Shown in pieces: positions 1-8,423 of a stretch of 26,787 nucleotides of DNA. Source of the stretch: a virus; IMG/VR virus record IMGVR_UViG_3300009159_006121, positions 1 to 26,787 of that record. The stretch is one strand, 5' to 3'. The position numbers and the translations under genes are program-made. Every line of letters begins with the position of its first letter. Within the stretch, counting starts at the first letter, position 1. Under the pieces are notes generated by a model, which saw nothing but the letters and a program-made list of their open reading frames with translations, made no database searches and had not been told where the DNA came from.

Positions 1-1
1 T

Positions 2-148
2 GACAGCATTGTGCCACGCTATCGTCGAGGACTGCTACCCTTGGACTATATTGACTGGCGAATGAATCCTGACAGTGCTATCTGGACTGCCAAAGGTAGA
101 CGCAAGGAGCTAGACGTGTTCCAGCAAGAATTAAAAAGGTACATGTAA
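2..148 (+). CDS. C-terminal end of an unidentified protein (partial)
   Basis: Frame 2 is open from the window edge to a TAA at 146-148, giving the last 48 residues of a protein whose start lies upstream. The tail is basic and aromatic (it contains VPRYRRGLLPLDYIDW) and ends in a Lys/Glu-rich helix. The stop overlaps the next start in the arrangement TAATG, so the gene is translationally coupled to the glycosyltransferase at 148 and is probably the previous member of the same glycan cluster. No family could be assigned from so short a piece. Confidence 0.6.
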   Translation, partial: DSIVPRYRRGLLPLDYIDWRMNPDSAIWTAKGRRKELDVFQQELKRYM

Positions 149-918
149 TGATATCAATTGTAATGAGTTATTTTAATCGACGAGATCAACTTAGATACAC
201 TCTCAAAACCATAAGCCAAAGTCAGGTTAAAGACTTAGAAATTGTTATTGCTGAGGATTTTTGCGACCCAGACGAACAGCTAGACACCATACAACGTGAG
301 TTTCCACACTTGCCGATCAACGTTATAAAAATGTCTGACGAAAGAAGTAAAAAAGATTATTGTAATCCATGCGTGCCATATAACACAGCATTCCGTGCCA
401 GCCGTGGAGAGGTTGTCGTCATTCAGAACCCCGAGTGCTGTCACATGGGGGATGTATTGCAGTACACGTTAGACAATTTAACGGACAACAACTATCTTAC
501 ATTCCATTGTTATGCCGCAACCAAATCAGAAACTAGAGTAATGCAACATGGTGACCCGCTGCCAATGTTTACTGATAAAAAATCTCGATGGTATAATCAT
601 GTTGTTGAACGTCCATATGCATACCACTTTACTACAGCAATCACACGTGAAAATCTAGTCAAATTAAATGGATTTGACGAACAGTTTTCCCAAGGTCAAG
701 ACATGGATGATGTTGAATTTATCTATCGTGTGAAAGCACTGGGATTAGATTTAAAATTTGTTGAAGATCCATGGGTGGTACATCAGTATCATAGAAAAAC
801 CTACAACAACCCCCACAACCCCCCGGTCACAGTGAACAATCGAGAATTATGGGCGCAAATTAAAGATAATCTACAGGTACATGTTGCAAACAATGGTAAT
901 AACATATGTGGCATTTGA
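148..918 (+). CDS. Glycosyltransferase family 2-like (GT-A fold)
   Basis: This 256-residue protein begins directly with the first beta strand of a GT-A fold (MISIVMSYFNRRDQLRYTL), where GT2 enzymes bind the nucleotide of the sugar donor. A conserved-looking block AFRASRGEVVVIQNPE (about 81-96) sits where GT2 proteins carry the metal-binding DXD; here it reads QNPE, so the usual aspartates are not obvious. GFDE (175-178) followed by GQDMDDVEF (183-191) matches the acceptor and catalytic-base region of GT2/GT7-type enzymes. It should transfer a sugar from a nucleotide donor to a glycan in the cytoplasm; donor and acceptor are unknown. It is the first complete gene of a + strand glycan cluster and overlaps the next gene by 13 bases. 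No membrane segment is visible. Confidence 0.8.
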   Translation: MISIVMSYFNRRDQLRYTLKTISQSQVKDLEIVIAEDFCDPDEQLDTIQREFPHLPINVIKMSDERSKKDYCNPCVPYNTAFRASRGEVVVIQNPECCHMGDVLQYTLDNLTDNNYLTFHCYAATKSETRVMQHGDPLPMFTDKKSRWYNHVVERPYAYHFTTAITRENLVKLNGFDEQFSQGQDMDDVEFIYRVKALGLDLKFVEDPWVVHQYHRKTYNNPHNPPVTVNNRELWAQIKDNLQVHVANNGNNICGI

Positions 919-1778
919 CAAAAATTCCTAAGATAGCACACTTCTACTGGGGCGGAGCCAAGTTATCGTATCTGAGATTTATGTCAGCCAAGTCATTTAG
1001 AATGGTTAATCCTGACTGGGAAATACAAGTGCATGTACCAACAGTGGTGAGTGAGAAGCAGCCTGAGTGGGAATCGTTTCATCAGAAAAATGTACAAATA
1101 ACAAGTGACTGGTTTGGCAATCTAGAAACCATTGACAACTTAAAAATTATAAAGCATGACTTCGGCAAATACCAATTTGACAATTTGGCTCACGAAGTAC
1201 ACAAAAGTGATTTCCTACGATGGAAACTACTAGATGAACACGGGGGCCTTTGGTCAGACATTGATATTCTGTACACAAAACCAATGTTGAACATTGTTGA
1301 GAATGTGTTGGAAAACACCGAAGTTGATACAATATTGTGCCCATTACCAGGATCAACCAGGCACACAGTTGGGTTTTTGTTGTCTAAAAAAAATAATAAT
1401 TTTTTTCAACAAATTGGAATACTTGCAAGAAAATCATACAACCCAAAAATATATCAATGCATGGGCAGTGATTTGATCAATGTACACTACCCAACATTTG
1501 AAAGTCTCTCTGAACATTTTAAAAACAATACCTTTGCATTTCTTGACAAGAGATGTGTTTATTCAATCACCAGCAAACAGATTGAGTTGTTTTATCAGGA
1601 AGTTGATCAACACATACAGAAAAAGATAAACAACAGACGTACAATTGGATTCCATTGGTTTGCTGGCCATCCAAGATCCCAAGAATTTGAAAATAAATTT
1701 GTACCGTCAACAATTAACCAATACAACAACTTACTATCAACAATAACACAAGGATTTCAAGATGAAACATGTAATTAA
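906..1778 (+). CDS. Glycosyltransferase with DXD motif (GT32/capsular sugar transferase-like)
   Basis: The 290-residue product opens with IPKIAHFYWGG (7-17), the typical start of GT32-like enzymes of the capsule and mannosyltransferase group. It has the diagnostic run KSDFLRWKLLDEHGGLWSDID (100-120), whose D118-x-D120 is the metal- and nucleotide-sugar-binding DXD motif. The length is normal for the family. The predicted role is transfer of a hexose or similar sugar onto a surface-type glycan; the substrate cannot be read from sequence. The start lies inside the end of the preceding GT2 gene and has no clear ribosome binding site, consistent with translational coupling. Its end overlaps the start of the next methyltransferase by 17 bases. 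Confidence 0.82.
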   Translation: MWHLTKIPKIAHFYWGGAKLSYLRFMSAKSFRMVNPDWEIQVHVPTVVSEKQPEWESFHQKNVQITSDWFGNLETIDNLKIIKHDFGKYQFDNLAHEVHKSDFLRWKLLDEHGGLWSDIDILYTKPMLNIVENVLENTEVDTILCPLPGSTRHTVGFLLSKKNNNFFQQIGILARKSYNPKIYQCMGSDLINVHYPTFESLSEHFKNNTFAFLDKRCVYSITSKQIELFYQEVDQHIQKKINNRRTIGFHWFAGHPRSQEFENKFVPSTINQYNNLLSTITQGFQDETCN

Positions 1779-2289
1779 AGGCAAAAGAGCGTTTTCCAAT
1801 GATCTTCTTGTGGGGTATCTGATGGGTGCTATTGAGCATGCCAGTACTGTGTTAGATCTAGGATGTGGTCCCAAAATGTATTCTGATCCATTAAGATCAC
1901 AATGCAGTCGGGTTCTTACAGTGGATGGATGGGCCTGGGTAGAACCTGATATTGTAGCAAATCTTGAAACCACCCTCTTGACAGACATTGTAAAAGATCA
2001 GTTTGACTATATCCTGATGTTGGATTTTATTGAACACATTGACAAGCAACAAGGTCTAAGACTCATTGAGGAATGTAAAAAACAAGTTATTAAAAAAGTA
2101 TTTTTGTTAACGCCATTGGAAGCTATTTGGACAGAAAATCAAGAAAATGTTGACAATCCAACATTGTGGTGTCACGGAAACAAGCTAGACCTACACAAAA
2201 GTTTATGGAAGCCTAGCGACTTCAATGGGTTTACCAGAGTGTACTTGCGTGGATTTGAAAATTACTATGTGGGATTTTATGAAGCGTAA
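1762..2289 (+). CDS. Class I SAM-dependent methyltransferase (small)
   Basis: This 175-residue protein has motif I VLDLGCGP (30-37), which binds S-adenosylmethionine. An acidic motif II follows (VLTVDGW, 51-57), then FDYILMLDFIEHIDK (81-95), the motif IV/post-I region typical of class I methyltransferases. AAGGA stands 8 bases upstream of the ATG, a good ribosome binding site. It is short for the fold, so it probably lacks an extra substrate-binding cap. Lying between glycosyltransferases and sugar-nucleotide enzymes, it most likely O- or N-methylates a glycan or a sugar nucleotide, but this is inferred only from context. The next gene starts within its last codons. Confidence 0.75.
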   Translation: MKHVIKGKRAFSNDLLVGYLMGAIEHASTVLDLGCGPKMYSDPLRSQCSRVLTVDGWAWVEPDIVANLETTLLTDIVKDQFDYILMLDFIEHIDKQQGLRLIEECKKQVIKKVFLLTPLEAIWTENQENVDNPTLWCHGNKLDLHKSLWKPSDFNGFTRVYLRGFENYYVGFYEA

Positions 2290-3358
2290 AATATTAACTA
2301 TTCTAGGAACTCGACCCGAGATAATTAGACTGTCTAGAATCATGCCCAAGTTGGACAGTTTGTGTGATCATCATGTTTTGCATACTGGACAAAACTATGA
2401 TGCCACCCTTAATGACATATTCTTTGAGCAGTTAAAACTTAGAAAGCCAGATCATGTGTTAGTCAGCCAAGGTTCAATAGGACAACAATTGGCTGCTATC
2501 ATGGTTGGTGTGGAACAATATATTAACAAATTTACACCAGATGCTGTTCTAGTGCTGGGTGATACTAACTCGGGTCTGAGTGCCATTGTGTGTGAACGAA
2601 TGGGAGTGCCCGTTTATCACATGGAGGCTGGTAATCGTTGTTACGATATGCTAGTACCAGAAGAAAAGAATAGACGTTTAATTGATAGCATTAGCACTGT
2701 TAATTTGCCCTACACTGAACTCAGTAGACAGAATTTGTTACGGGAAGGTGCGCAAAACAACCGGGTATTTGTAACTGGTAACCCAATTAAAGAAGTGCTG
2801 GATTACTATCATGATCAAATTGAGGCAAGTGACATTCTAACTCAATTAACGGTACAACAAGACAAATACATTATAGCCACTGCACATCGTGCTGAAAATG
2901 TTGATAACCCTGTGCGGCTACGCAATATCTTTAATGCATTAGATCATATCTCACAAGAATATCCCGTGGTGTTCAGTTGCCATCCAAAAACAAAACAACG
3001 TCTGCGCAACTTGGACATGCACATAGGTAATCGAATTACACTAACTGACCCAATGGGATTCTTTGATTTTGTAAAATTAGAGAAAAACAGCTACATGGCG
3101 GTTAGCGATAGCGGCACAGTACAAGAAGAAATGTGTTTGTTTCAGATCCCAACTATAACTATTCGAGCAACAACCGAACGTCCTGAAACAGTTTGGTGTG
3201 GTTCAAATATTGTGACAGGATTAGAAGCCAACAATATTATTGCTGGATACCAAGCAATGAAACTTAGTGATCGAGCATGGCCTGTCCCGGCAGAATATGC
3301 AAGAACCAATGTTAGCAACACAGTAATAAGCATTTTGTTAGGAAATCATGGAGCATAA
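2279..3358 (+). CDS. UDP-GlcNAc 2-epimerase, non-hydrolysing, FnlC/CapG/WbjD type
   Basis: The product (359 residues) is a WecB-like epimerase that inverts C2 of a UDP-N-acetylamino sugar. Visible motifs are GTRPE (10-14), HTGQN (35-39), HMEAGNRC (114-121, with the family glutamate E116), ATAHRAEN (200-207), SDSGTVQEE (276-284) and RATTERPE (296-303). TRPEIIRLSRI in place of the WecB form TRPEAIKMAP, together with the NRCYDMLVPEE block, points to the FnlC/CapG/WbjD branch. That branch acts last in UDP-L-FucNAc-type pathways. A longer in-frame ATG exists at 2225, but its extra 18 residues precede the first strand and lie wholly inside the methyltransferase gene. The ATG at 2279 gives the normal start MKRKILTILGTRPE. 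It overlaps its neighbours on both sides by 11 bases. Confidence 0.88.
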   Translation: MKRKILTILGTRPEIIRLSRIMPKLDSLCDHHVLHTGQNYDATLNDIFFEQLKLRKPDHVLVSQGSIGQQLAAIMVGVEQYINKFTPDAVLVLGDTNSGLSAIVCERMGVPVYHMEAGNRCYDMLVPEEKNRRLIDSISTVNLPYTELSRQNLLREGAQNNRVFVTGNPIKEVLDYYHDQIEASDILTQLTVQQDKYIIATAHRAENVDNPVRLRNIFNALDHISQEYPVVFSCHPKTKQRLRNLDMHIGNRITLTDPMGFFDFVKLEKNSYMAVSDSGTVQEEMCLFQIPTITIRATTERPETVWCGSNIVTGLEANNIIAGYQAMKLSDRAWPVPAEYARTNVSNTVISILLGNHGA

Positions 3359-4943
3359 TCAAAATTTTTGGGAACAACAACACAAAGAAGATAATATACG
3401 ATCTTTGTCAGGATGTACATACGAAGATACAATAGAATTTTTAAATGTCAAAGATTTAATAGTTCCAGGTATGCGTGTATTAGAGATCGGCTGTGGGTTA
3501 GGTTACGTAACCAAAGGATTTTCAGAAATAGCTGAAATCAGCGTATTAGATATTAGTCATTCTGCATTGGAACGTGTGCGTCCTGTGTGCCAGCAGGTAT
3601 ACCACATTGACAAAATTGATTTATTGCCTTCGGATTATTTTGATTTAATTATCTGTCATAATGTGGTGCAACATGTTCCAACGGCTCCATTAAAAAAAGA
3701 ACTTGCACATGCTATACGCAGTCTTAAAAACTCAGGAACATTTGCAGTAGAGTATGTATGGGCCAATGACATTGATGATGACGGGAATAATCCAGTACCA
3801 TCATCAGCAACCGCAGGGCACCTTTGTCGTAGTGATAAATTTATGTTATCATTGATTAAGGAATTGGGAGGCGTTGGTGAGATTTCTCGCACTAATCCAG
3901 TTCCAAATCATCGTAAAATACACGGACTATCAGTTTTACATATCCGTAAAGAACGTATGTTTGATGGCAAACGAATCTTTGTATCAGGGGCGACAGGTAG
4001 TTGGGGACAAACGCTGATACGTATGTTGTTGGATAATTACGAACCCAAAGAGATTATTTGTTTTAGTCGTGGAGAACTACAACAGGTGTTAATGCAACGA
4101 AAGTTCCATGACCCAAGATTGAAATTTGTCATTGGTGATGTTCGTGACTATGAGTCAGTGAAGTTTGCCATGCGTGACGTAGACATTGTATTCCACCTAG
4201 CGGCATTAAAGCATGTGCCAATTTGTGAGGAACATCCGCAGGAAGCAATCAAAACAAACATTACCGGGACTACCAACATTGTCAATGCCGCAATAGCTAA
4301 CGGTGTAACCAAAGTCATCGATGTAAGCACAGACAAAGCAGTTGAGCCACTTAACTTGTATGGCATGACCAAGGCAGTGGGCGAAAAGTTAGTGATACAA
4401 GGCAATGATCTAAGTACGCACACTCGTTTAGTTTGTATTCGCGGTGGCAATGTCATGGGTTCAAATGGATCAGTTATTCCTTACTTTGTTGAACAGATTA
4501 AATCTGGCGGGCCAATCACTATCACCGATCTTAACATGACACGATTCTTCTTGACCTTGGAAGAAGCCATCACTTTGTTGTTTACTGCCGCAGAAGATTC
4601 CATTGGCGGAGAAACATTTGTAATGAATATGCCAGCCTGTTACATACGAGATATAGCCGATGTATTAATGGAACACTACGGTCAAGTTGCTGTCAAAGAA
4701 ATTGGTAGCAAGCCCGGAGAAAAGTTAGATGAAATGTTGATCAGCAAGCATGATGCTGAGCTTAGTTATTACTATGACAAAAACTATTTTGTAACATTGC
4801 CAGTAAAATGCACTCCAGAACTTGAAGCAAAGTATTCACAGTTGCCAAAATTTGATCAAGAAGAATTTTCATCTAGAACATTTATTATGAACAAAGAACA
4901 AATCAAACAGATGTTAATCAAAGGTGGGTTTATATGCGAGTAA
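3348..4943 (+). CDS. Methyltransferase fused to a UDP-GlcNAc 4,6-dehydratase-like enzyme (CapD/FlaA1/PseB family)
   Basis: This 531-residue protein has two modules. Residues 1 to about 200 are a class I methyltransferase with motif I VLEIGCGLGY (44-53) and DLIICHNVVQHVP (99-111). Residues 204-531 begin with what looks like a complete dehydratase start (MFDGKRIFVSGATGSWG) and form an extended SDR enzyme. It shows the NAD-binding GATGSWG (214-220), GDVRD (263-267), AALKHVP (285-291), STDKA (327-331), the catalytic Y338-x3-K342 and PGEKL (456-460). Enzymes of this family make UDP-4-keto-6-deoxy-HexNAc, some with C5 epimerisation. The family match is strong; the choice between the inverting PseB-like and FnlA/CapE-like subgroup is not settled. 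AGGAAA stands just upstream of the ATG. The fusion is unbroken, with no stop or frameshift between the modules. Confidence 0.85.
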   Translation: MEHNQNFWEQQHKEDNIRSLSGCTYEDTIEFLNVKDLIVPGMRVLEIGCGLGYVTKGFSEIAEISVLDISHSALERVRPVCQQVYHIDKIDLLPSDYFDLIICHNVVQHVPTAPLKKELAHAIRSLKNSGTFAVEYVWANDIDDDGNNPVPSSATAGHLCRSDKFMLSLIKELGGVGEISRTNPVPNHRKIHGLSVLHIRKERMFDGKRIFVSGATGSWGQTLIRMLLDNYEPKEIICFSRGELQQVLMQRKFHDPRLKFVIGDVRDYESVKFAMRDVDIVFHLAALKHVPICEEHPQEAIKTNITGTTNIVNAAIANGVTKVIDVSTDKAVEPLNLYGMTKAVGEKLVIQGNDLSTHTRLVCIRGGNVMGSNGSVIPYFVEQIKSGGPITITDLNMTRFFLTLEEAITLLFTAAEDSIGGETFVMNMPACYIRDIADVLMEHYGQVAVKEIGSKPGEKLDEMLISKHDAELSYYYDKNYFVTLPVKCTPELEAKYSQLPKFDQEEFSSRTFIMNKEQIKQMLIKGGFICE

Positions 4944-5728
4944 CTGTAGTTGGAAGTCGCGGCATGGCCGGACATGTGATTGTAAAATATCTTGAACAAC
5001 AAGGAAACACCGTTACTTCTGTAGACAGAACTCAGTTAGATGTTGAAGGAAATGTTGAGCAGTTCTTTGAAACTTTAGACACTGACTTTGTTGTCAACGC
5101 TGTTGGACTACTAGTAAAGGACTGCGTCAATCGTCCTGATCGTGCCGTTGCGATCAATGCCTGGTGGCCACAGTATTGTGCCCACAAGTTACAGGGCACT
5201 GACACAAGACTAATTCACTTGTCAACTGATTGTGTGTTTGATGGTCAACGTGGAAATTACGTTGAAGCTGACAAACATACTGAAACCAATGCATATGGGC
5301 GCAGTAAAAGTTTTGGGGAAATCAACAACTCAAAAGATATTACTTTTAGAATGAGCATCATCGGTCCTGAACTAAAAAATGGTACCGGATTACTTAACTG
5401 GGTTTTGACCAACAAAGAATCTGAATTACCCGGGTGGGACAATGCCTGGTGGAATGGTATTACTACATTGCAGTTGGCCAAGTGTATTGATCAGTATATT
5501 AACAATCCTGCAATCTCTGGAGTATATCACTTGGTCAACAACAATGTTCAGATCAACAAGTATGACCTATTGTGCAAAATCAATGCAGTGTATGAATTAG
5601 GCAAACACATTATACGCACACAAGGTCCCAAGACTGTTAATAAAGTTTTAGTTGATACTCGTAGCGAAATTGACTTTGCTATCCCTGACTACGATACTCA
5701 ACTACAACAGCTACGAGATTTTACTTGA
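4934..5728 (+). CDS. RmlD-like NAD(P)-dependent sugar nucleotide reductase (SDR)
   Basis: The 264-residue protein is an extended SDR of the dTDP-4-dehydrorhamnose reductase group. It has VGSRGMAGH (6-14) as the dinucleotide-binding loop, NAVGLLVKDCVNRP (55-68), STDCVFDG (97-104, the strand carrying the catalytic Ser/Thr) and Y121-GRS-K125 as the catalytic pair. It is slightly shorter than typical RmlD. AAGGTG precedes the start, which overlaps the dehydratase gene by 10 bases. Next to a UDP-GlcNAc dehydratase and a FnlC-like 2-epimerase it is the likely 4-keto reductase of a UDP-L-amino-sugar pathway. An RmlD-like rather than CapF-like reductase fits the L-QuiNAc/L-RhaNAc variants described in enterobacterial and Vibrio O-antigens. 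Ends tail to tail with the - strand cluster. Confidence 0.83.
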   Translation: MRVTVVGSRGMAGHVIVKYLEQQGNTVTSVDRTQLDVEGNVEQFFETLDTDFVVNAVGLLVKDCVNRPDRAVAINAWWPQYCAHKLQGTDTRLIHLSTDCVFDGQRGNYVEADKHTETNAYGRSKSFGEINNSKDITFRMSIIGPELKNGTGLLNWVLTNKESELPGWDNAWWNGITTLQLAKCIDQYINNPAISGVYHLVNNNVQINKYDLLCKINAVYELGKHIIRTQGPKTVNKVLVDTRSEIDFAIPDYDTQLQQLRDFT

Positions 5729-6668
5729 CGTAGTTTCTCATGTGCGTCCAGCAACGTCCTGACCGCACATCTTCAAAGCTCCAGTGACACTGAGCCAGCT
5801 TACGAATCCATTGTTCTCTATCGGGCATGATGGGATTTTCTATCATTGAAAGGTCAGTGTTTACAACATCTCCTGCTTGACAGTAACCAGGGTCATCTGT
5901 TATAAAGGCCGGGATTCCTTCAATCGTGGCCACCGAGCTCGGGGTACTGTTGTGACATACCACAGCCCAGCAACTTTTTAGATCTTCCGTGATATGACGA
6001 CCTTGTGGACTCATCACAGCGTTGAATCGTGACAGATCCACCTCCGCAGGGAAGTTTTTCCAATCACCTGGATGCCATCGTAGTCGAATGGGCCGATCGC
6101 TGTGTTGCCTTATGGTTTGAAAAGTATTTTCCAACCATGACATTAGATCCAATCCTCGCATGCTCCAACCCATGGGACGCTGTAGACAGATAAGGATGTG
6201 TTTGCCTCTCTGTCGCCAAGGACCAAGATCCATGTTGTAATCTCGCTTGATGTTGTTCCAATTTTCTTCTCCTGGAGACTCGTTGCAATAGATGCCAGTC
6301 TTGGGAAACACACCATTGAAACTGTATCTCAAATACTTGTGAGGATTGAGCCGATCTCGATAGATAAAAACGTTGCTGTCAATACTGAGCCAATATTTAC
6401 CCAGCTGTGGCTGGGTCTCCATGACCATTTTGCGAACCTTGTAATGTAGCAGTCGGGTCTTAGAAGGGTTAGAGTCAAATGCATTGCCAATTATTGCTGC
6501 CACATCACATGGTTCATATGTTTGAGAAAGAGTTGTTGTGGCTTGATCACCACAACGAGCCGCACCCTCGGCAAAGTAAGTCAATGCCATGACCTTTTCG
6601 TCACCGTTGATGTGCTTGGGCAAACTACTCAAGTAACTTTTAACTATCAATTGTTGGTCGTTGCTCAT
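5721..6668 (-). CDS. Putative GT-B/capsule-type glycosyltransferase, paralogue A
   Basis: This 315-residue protein is not firmly recognised. The C-terminal half looks like the donor-binding lobe of GT-B or capsule-synthesis (KpsC/KpsS-like) enzymes: LRWHPGDW (about 196-203), then a Ser/Thr-rich turn CHNSTPSSVATIEGIPAF, where such enzymes have a conserved glycine or serine loop followed by the acidic residue that contacts the donor ribose. The end (IENPIMPDREQWIRKLAQCHWSFEDV) is clearly related to the neighbouring gene at 6640-7740, so the two are tandem paralogues. It is the last gene of a four-gene - strand operon and overlaps the upstream gene by 29 bases. It meets the + strand reductase tail to tail with an 8-base overlap. 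Confidence 0.6.
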   Translation of the reverse strand: MSNDQQLIVKSYLSSLPKHINGDEKVMALTYFAEGAARCGDQATTTLSQTYEPCDVAAIIGNAFDSNPSKTRLLHYKVRKMVMETQPQLGKYWLSIDSNVFIYRDRLNPHKYLRYSFNGVFPKTGIYCNESPGEENWNNIKRDYNMDLGPWRQRGKHILICLQRPMGWSMRGLDLMSWLENTFQTIRQHSDRPIRLRWHPGDWKNFPAEVDLSRFNAVMSPQGRHITEDLKSCWAVVCHNSTPSSVATIEGIPAFITDDPGYCQAGDVVNTDLSMIENPIMPDREQWIRKLAQCHWSFEDVRSGRCWTHMRNYVK

Positions 6669-7740
6669 TTTCTAATACCATTCTCCAGGCTGTGCCTGTT
6701 AATATTTCATCTAGACTAAATTGGCTGTAGGCTATGGAACATAACCATTTGTAAATTTTCTCCTCGTCGGCCATGACAGGATTTTCAATTTGTGCAAGAT
6801 TGTTGCCACACACAGGATCTGCCGCAGTAGGGGCCAGCCCAAAGGCTGGTATACCGTGTTGTATTGCCTCCACGGTGGCAATACTGTTGTAAGTGACCAA
6901 GGCATAAATGTCGTCATCTAGTGCGTGGTAGATAGTGTCGTTGGTTCTTTCACCTCTGCTGGCTTTTGCTCTCCAAACAATTTCTCGATCGCTGTGCTTT
7001 CTAATTGTTTTTTCAACTTTTTCAATCCATTTTTCTCGACTATGACCGTAATACTGAAATGGTTTTTCTGATGGGATTACTACCAATATTTTACTGCCAG
7101 TACGTTTCCACCCGCGGTATTCTAAATTGGGGTTGAATCTCACTAGCTCACGCCAGCGGTCATCGGGCACATCCATTATGGTAGAATGTTGCATGGCATT
7201 TTTAACAATGCGATGATATATTTTTCTACCTGTAAGGTTGTTGTCACATCGGTAATTTCCTAAATAACCCGTCTCAATAAAATAGTAGTCCTCACCTCGA
7301 GCACGATGTTGATCAGCAATTTTGCCACTTGCTATACCTCGCAACAACACAGGTCCTTGTATGCTTTCAACCTCGGTACGATATCGAGACTTGCTTATAA
7401 ATTTACTGTCTGGATACGCTGCCATGATCATGGCAGGATAGTCTGAAAATTTCAAACAACGATCAAACTCTTCAGATCTCTTTATCACATAATTGATAAA
7501 TTCTTGATTTAAACTATCTCCACCGTTGCGTTTAAGATGGTATCTTAATTCTTTGGTAACATATTCTTCAGGAATTGGACAAATTGCAAACTCATTCTCA
7601 ATGCGTTTTAATATTTCTATTTCGTTGTGTAATCGCAGTAGGTCAGACACGCTGTGTTTCAGGGCTGATTCTACAGTGTTGTGTTGTTGTTTGTATTCTT
7701 CTGCTGGCCAACGATCAACTAGTGCTGTGGGCAAAATCAT
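6640..7740 (-). CDS. Putative GT-B/capsule-type glycosyltransferase, paralogue B
   Basis: The 366-residue protein shares its C-terminal architecture with the gene at 5721-6668. Shared parts are a strand KILVVIPSEKPFQYYG, EIVWRAKA in the position of LRWHPGD, the loop YNSIATVEAIQHGIPAF matching HNSTPSSVATIEGIPAF, and IENPVMADEEKIYKWLCSIAYSQFSLDEI near the end. The N-terminal 170 residues differ more and are helical and charged, which would be the acceptor-side lobe of a GT-B enzyme. A glycosyl- or glycerophosphate-type transferase is the likeliest reading, but no catalytic residue can be assigned with certainty. The start overlaps the preceding GT8-like gene by 4 bases, indicating coupled translation. 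Confidence 0.58.
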   Translation of the reverse strand: MILPTALVDRWPAEEYKQQHNTVESALKHSVSDLLRLHNEIEILKRIENEFAICPIPEEYVTKELRYHLKRNGGDSLNQEFINYVIKRSEEFDRCLKFSDYPAMIMAAYPDSKFISKSRYRTEVESIQGPVLLRGIASGKIADQHRARGEDYYFIETGYLGNYRCDNNLTGRKIYHRIVKNAMQHSTIMDVPDDRWRELVRFNPNLEYRGWKRTGSKILVVIPSEKPFQYYGHSREKWIEKVEKTIRKHSDREIVWRAKASRGERTNDTIYHALDDDIYALVTYNSIATVEAIQHGIPAFGLAPTAADPVCGNNLAQIENPVMADEEKIYKWLCSIAYSQFSLDEILTGTAWRMVLENEQRPTIDS

Positions 7741-8423
7741 TCAATAGTCCTTTGTTGACAGTAGTCGGTCAGCAGGCGTTCACAGTGCCAATCTTGTGCT
7801 TGAGGAGTGTTGGCAAATTCGTGGAAGCATGGAGTGCCCAAGGTATAATGTAAGAGCTTGGCGTCGGGGTTTGGCCCGTATTCATCAGGCAACCAATTCC
7901 ATTCTGGTGGCAACGCCTGTATACGTGCATCATCAAGCCAGGTGAATCTATGTAGGAAACTACCTGGTTGTTTTTGCACAAATTCGGGCGTGAGTTGTCG
8001 ATTGGGGAAACTGTTGCAGTTCCATATTATAACTGAACTCCAGTTTTTTCTTGGATAGTCTTCATTGGGGGCACCAAGATACTTTTCTTTCATTTTTGTT
8101 TTGTAATCGTGCTTGACCACAGCCACATCGCTATACATGTCCATCATGTTGTACAGTTCTACAATGTCTCCTCTCACAATCATGTCGCCATCAATAAAGA
8201 TTGCTCGACCATGAAAATCCATGAGGTAGGGAATTAAAAAGCGAGTGTAGATAAAGTGATTACTGCCGTCAGTGTGTGTCTCTTGATATTCTTGAAAAAG
8301 ATTCAAGGCCACTGGCACCACAGCAACTGGCGCTGATGCATTGCGTATGATGGAATTTACACAGGTATGATAAGCAATGGCCTCACGTGGATCATATCCA
8401 ACAAATACTGGTATGGGTTTCAT
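7737..8423 (-). CDS. Glycosyltransferase family 8-like (DXD)
   Basis: This 228-residue GT-A enzyme starts with PVFVGYDPREAIAYHTCVNS (5-24), the nucleotide-binding opening seen in GT8/glycogenin-like and related transferases. YTRFLIPYLMDFHGRAIFIDGDMIV follows, with D78-G-D80 as the DXD metal site. Near the C terminus KLLHYTLGTPCF matches the HxxG..KPW-type strand that closes the GT8 active site. It should add a hexose to a glycan in the cytoplasm. It is the second gene of the - strand cluster, overlapping both neighbours by 4 bases, so it is probably co-transcribed with the nucleotidyltransferase-cupin gene. Confidence 0.8.
   Translation of the reverse strand: MKPIPVFVGYDPREAIAYHTCVNSIIRNASAPVAVVPVALNLFQEYQETHTDGSNHFIYTRFLIPYLMDFHGRAIFIDGDMIVRGDIVELYNMMDMYSDVAVVKHDYKTKMKEKYLGAPNEDYPRKNWSSVIIWNCNSFPNRQLTPEFVQKQPGSFLHRFTWLDDARIQALPPEWNWLPDEYGPNPDAKLLHYTLGTPCFHEFANTPQAQDWHCERLLTDYCQQRTIE

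Noticed and set aside
2225-2278. Longer start for the 2-epimerase
   Set aside because: The extra residues are the out-of-frame reading of the methyltransferase C terminus and precede the canonical first strand of the epimerase.
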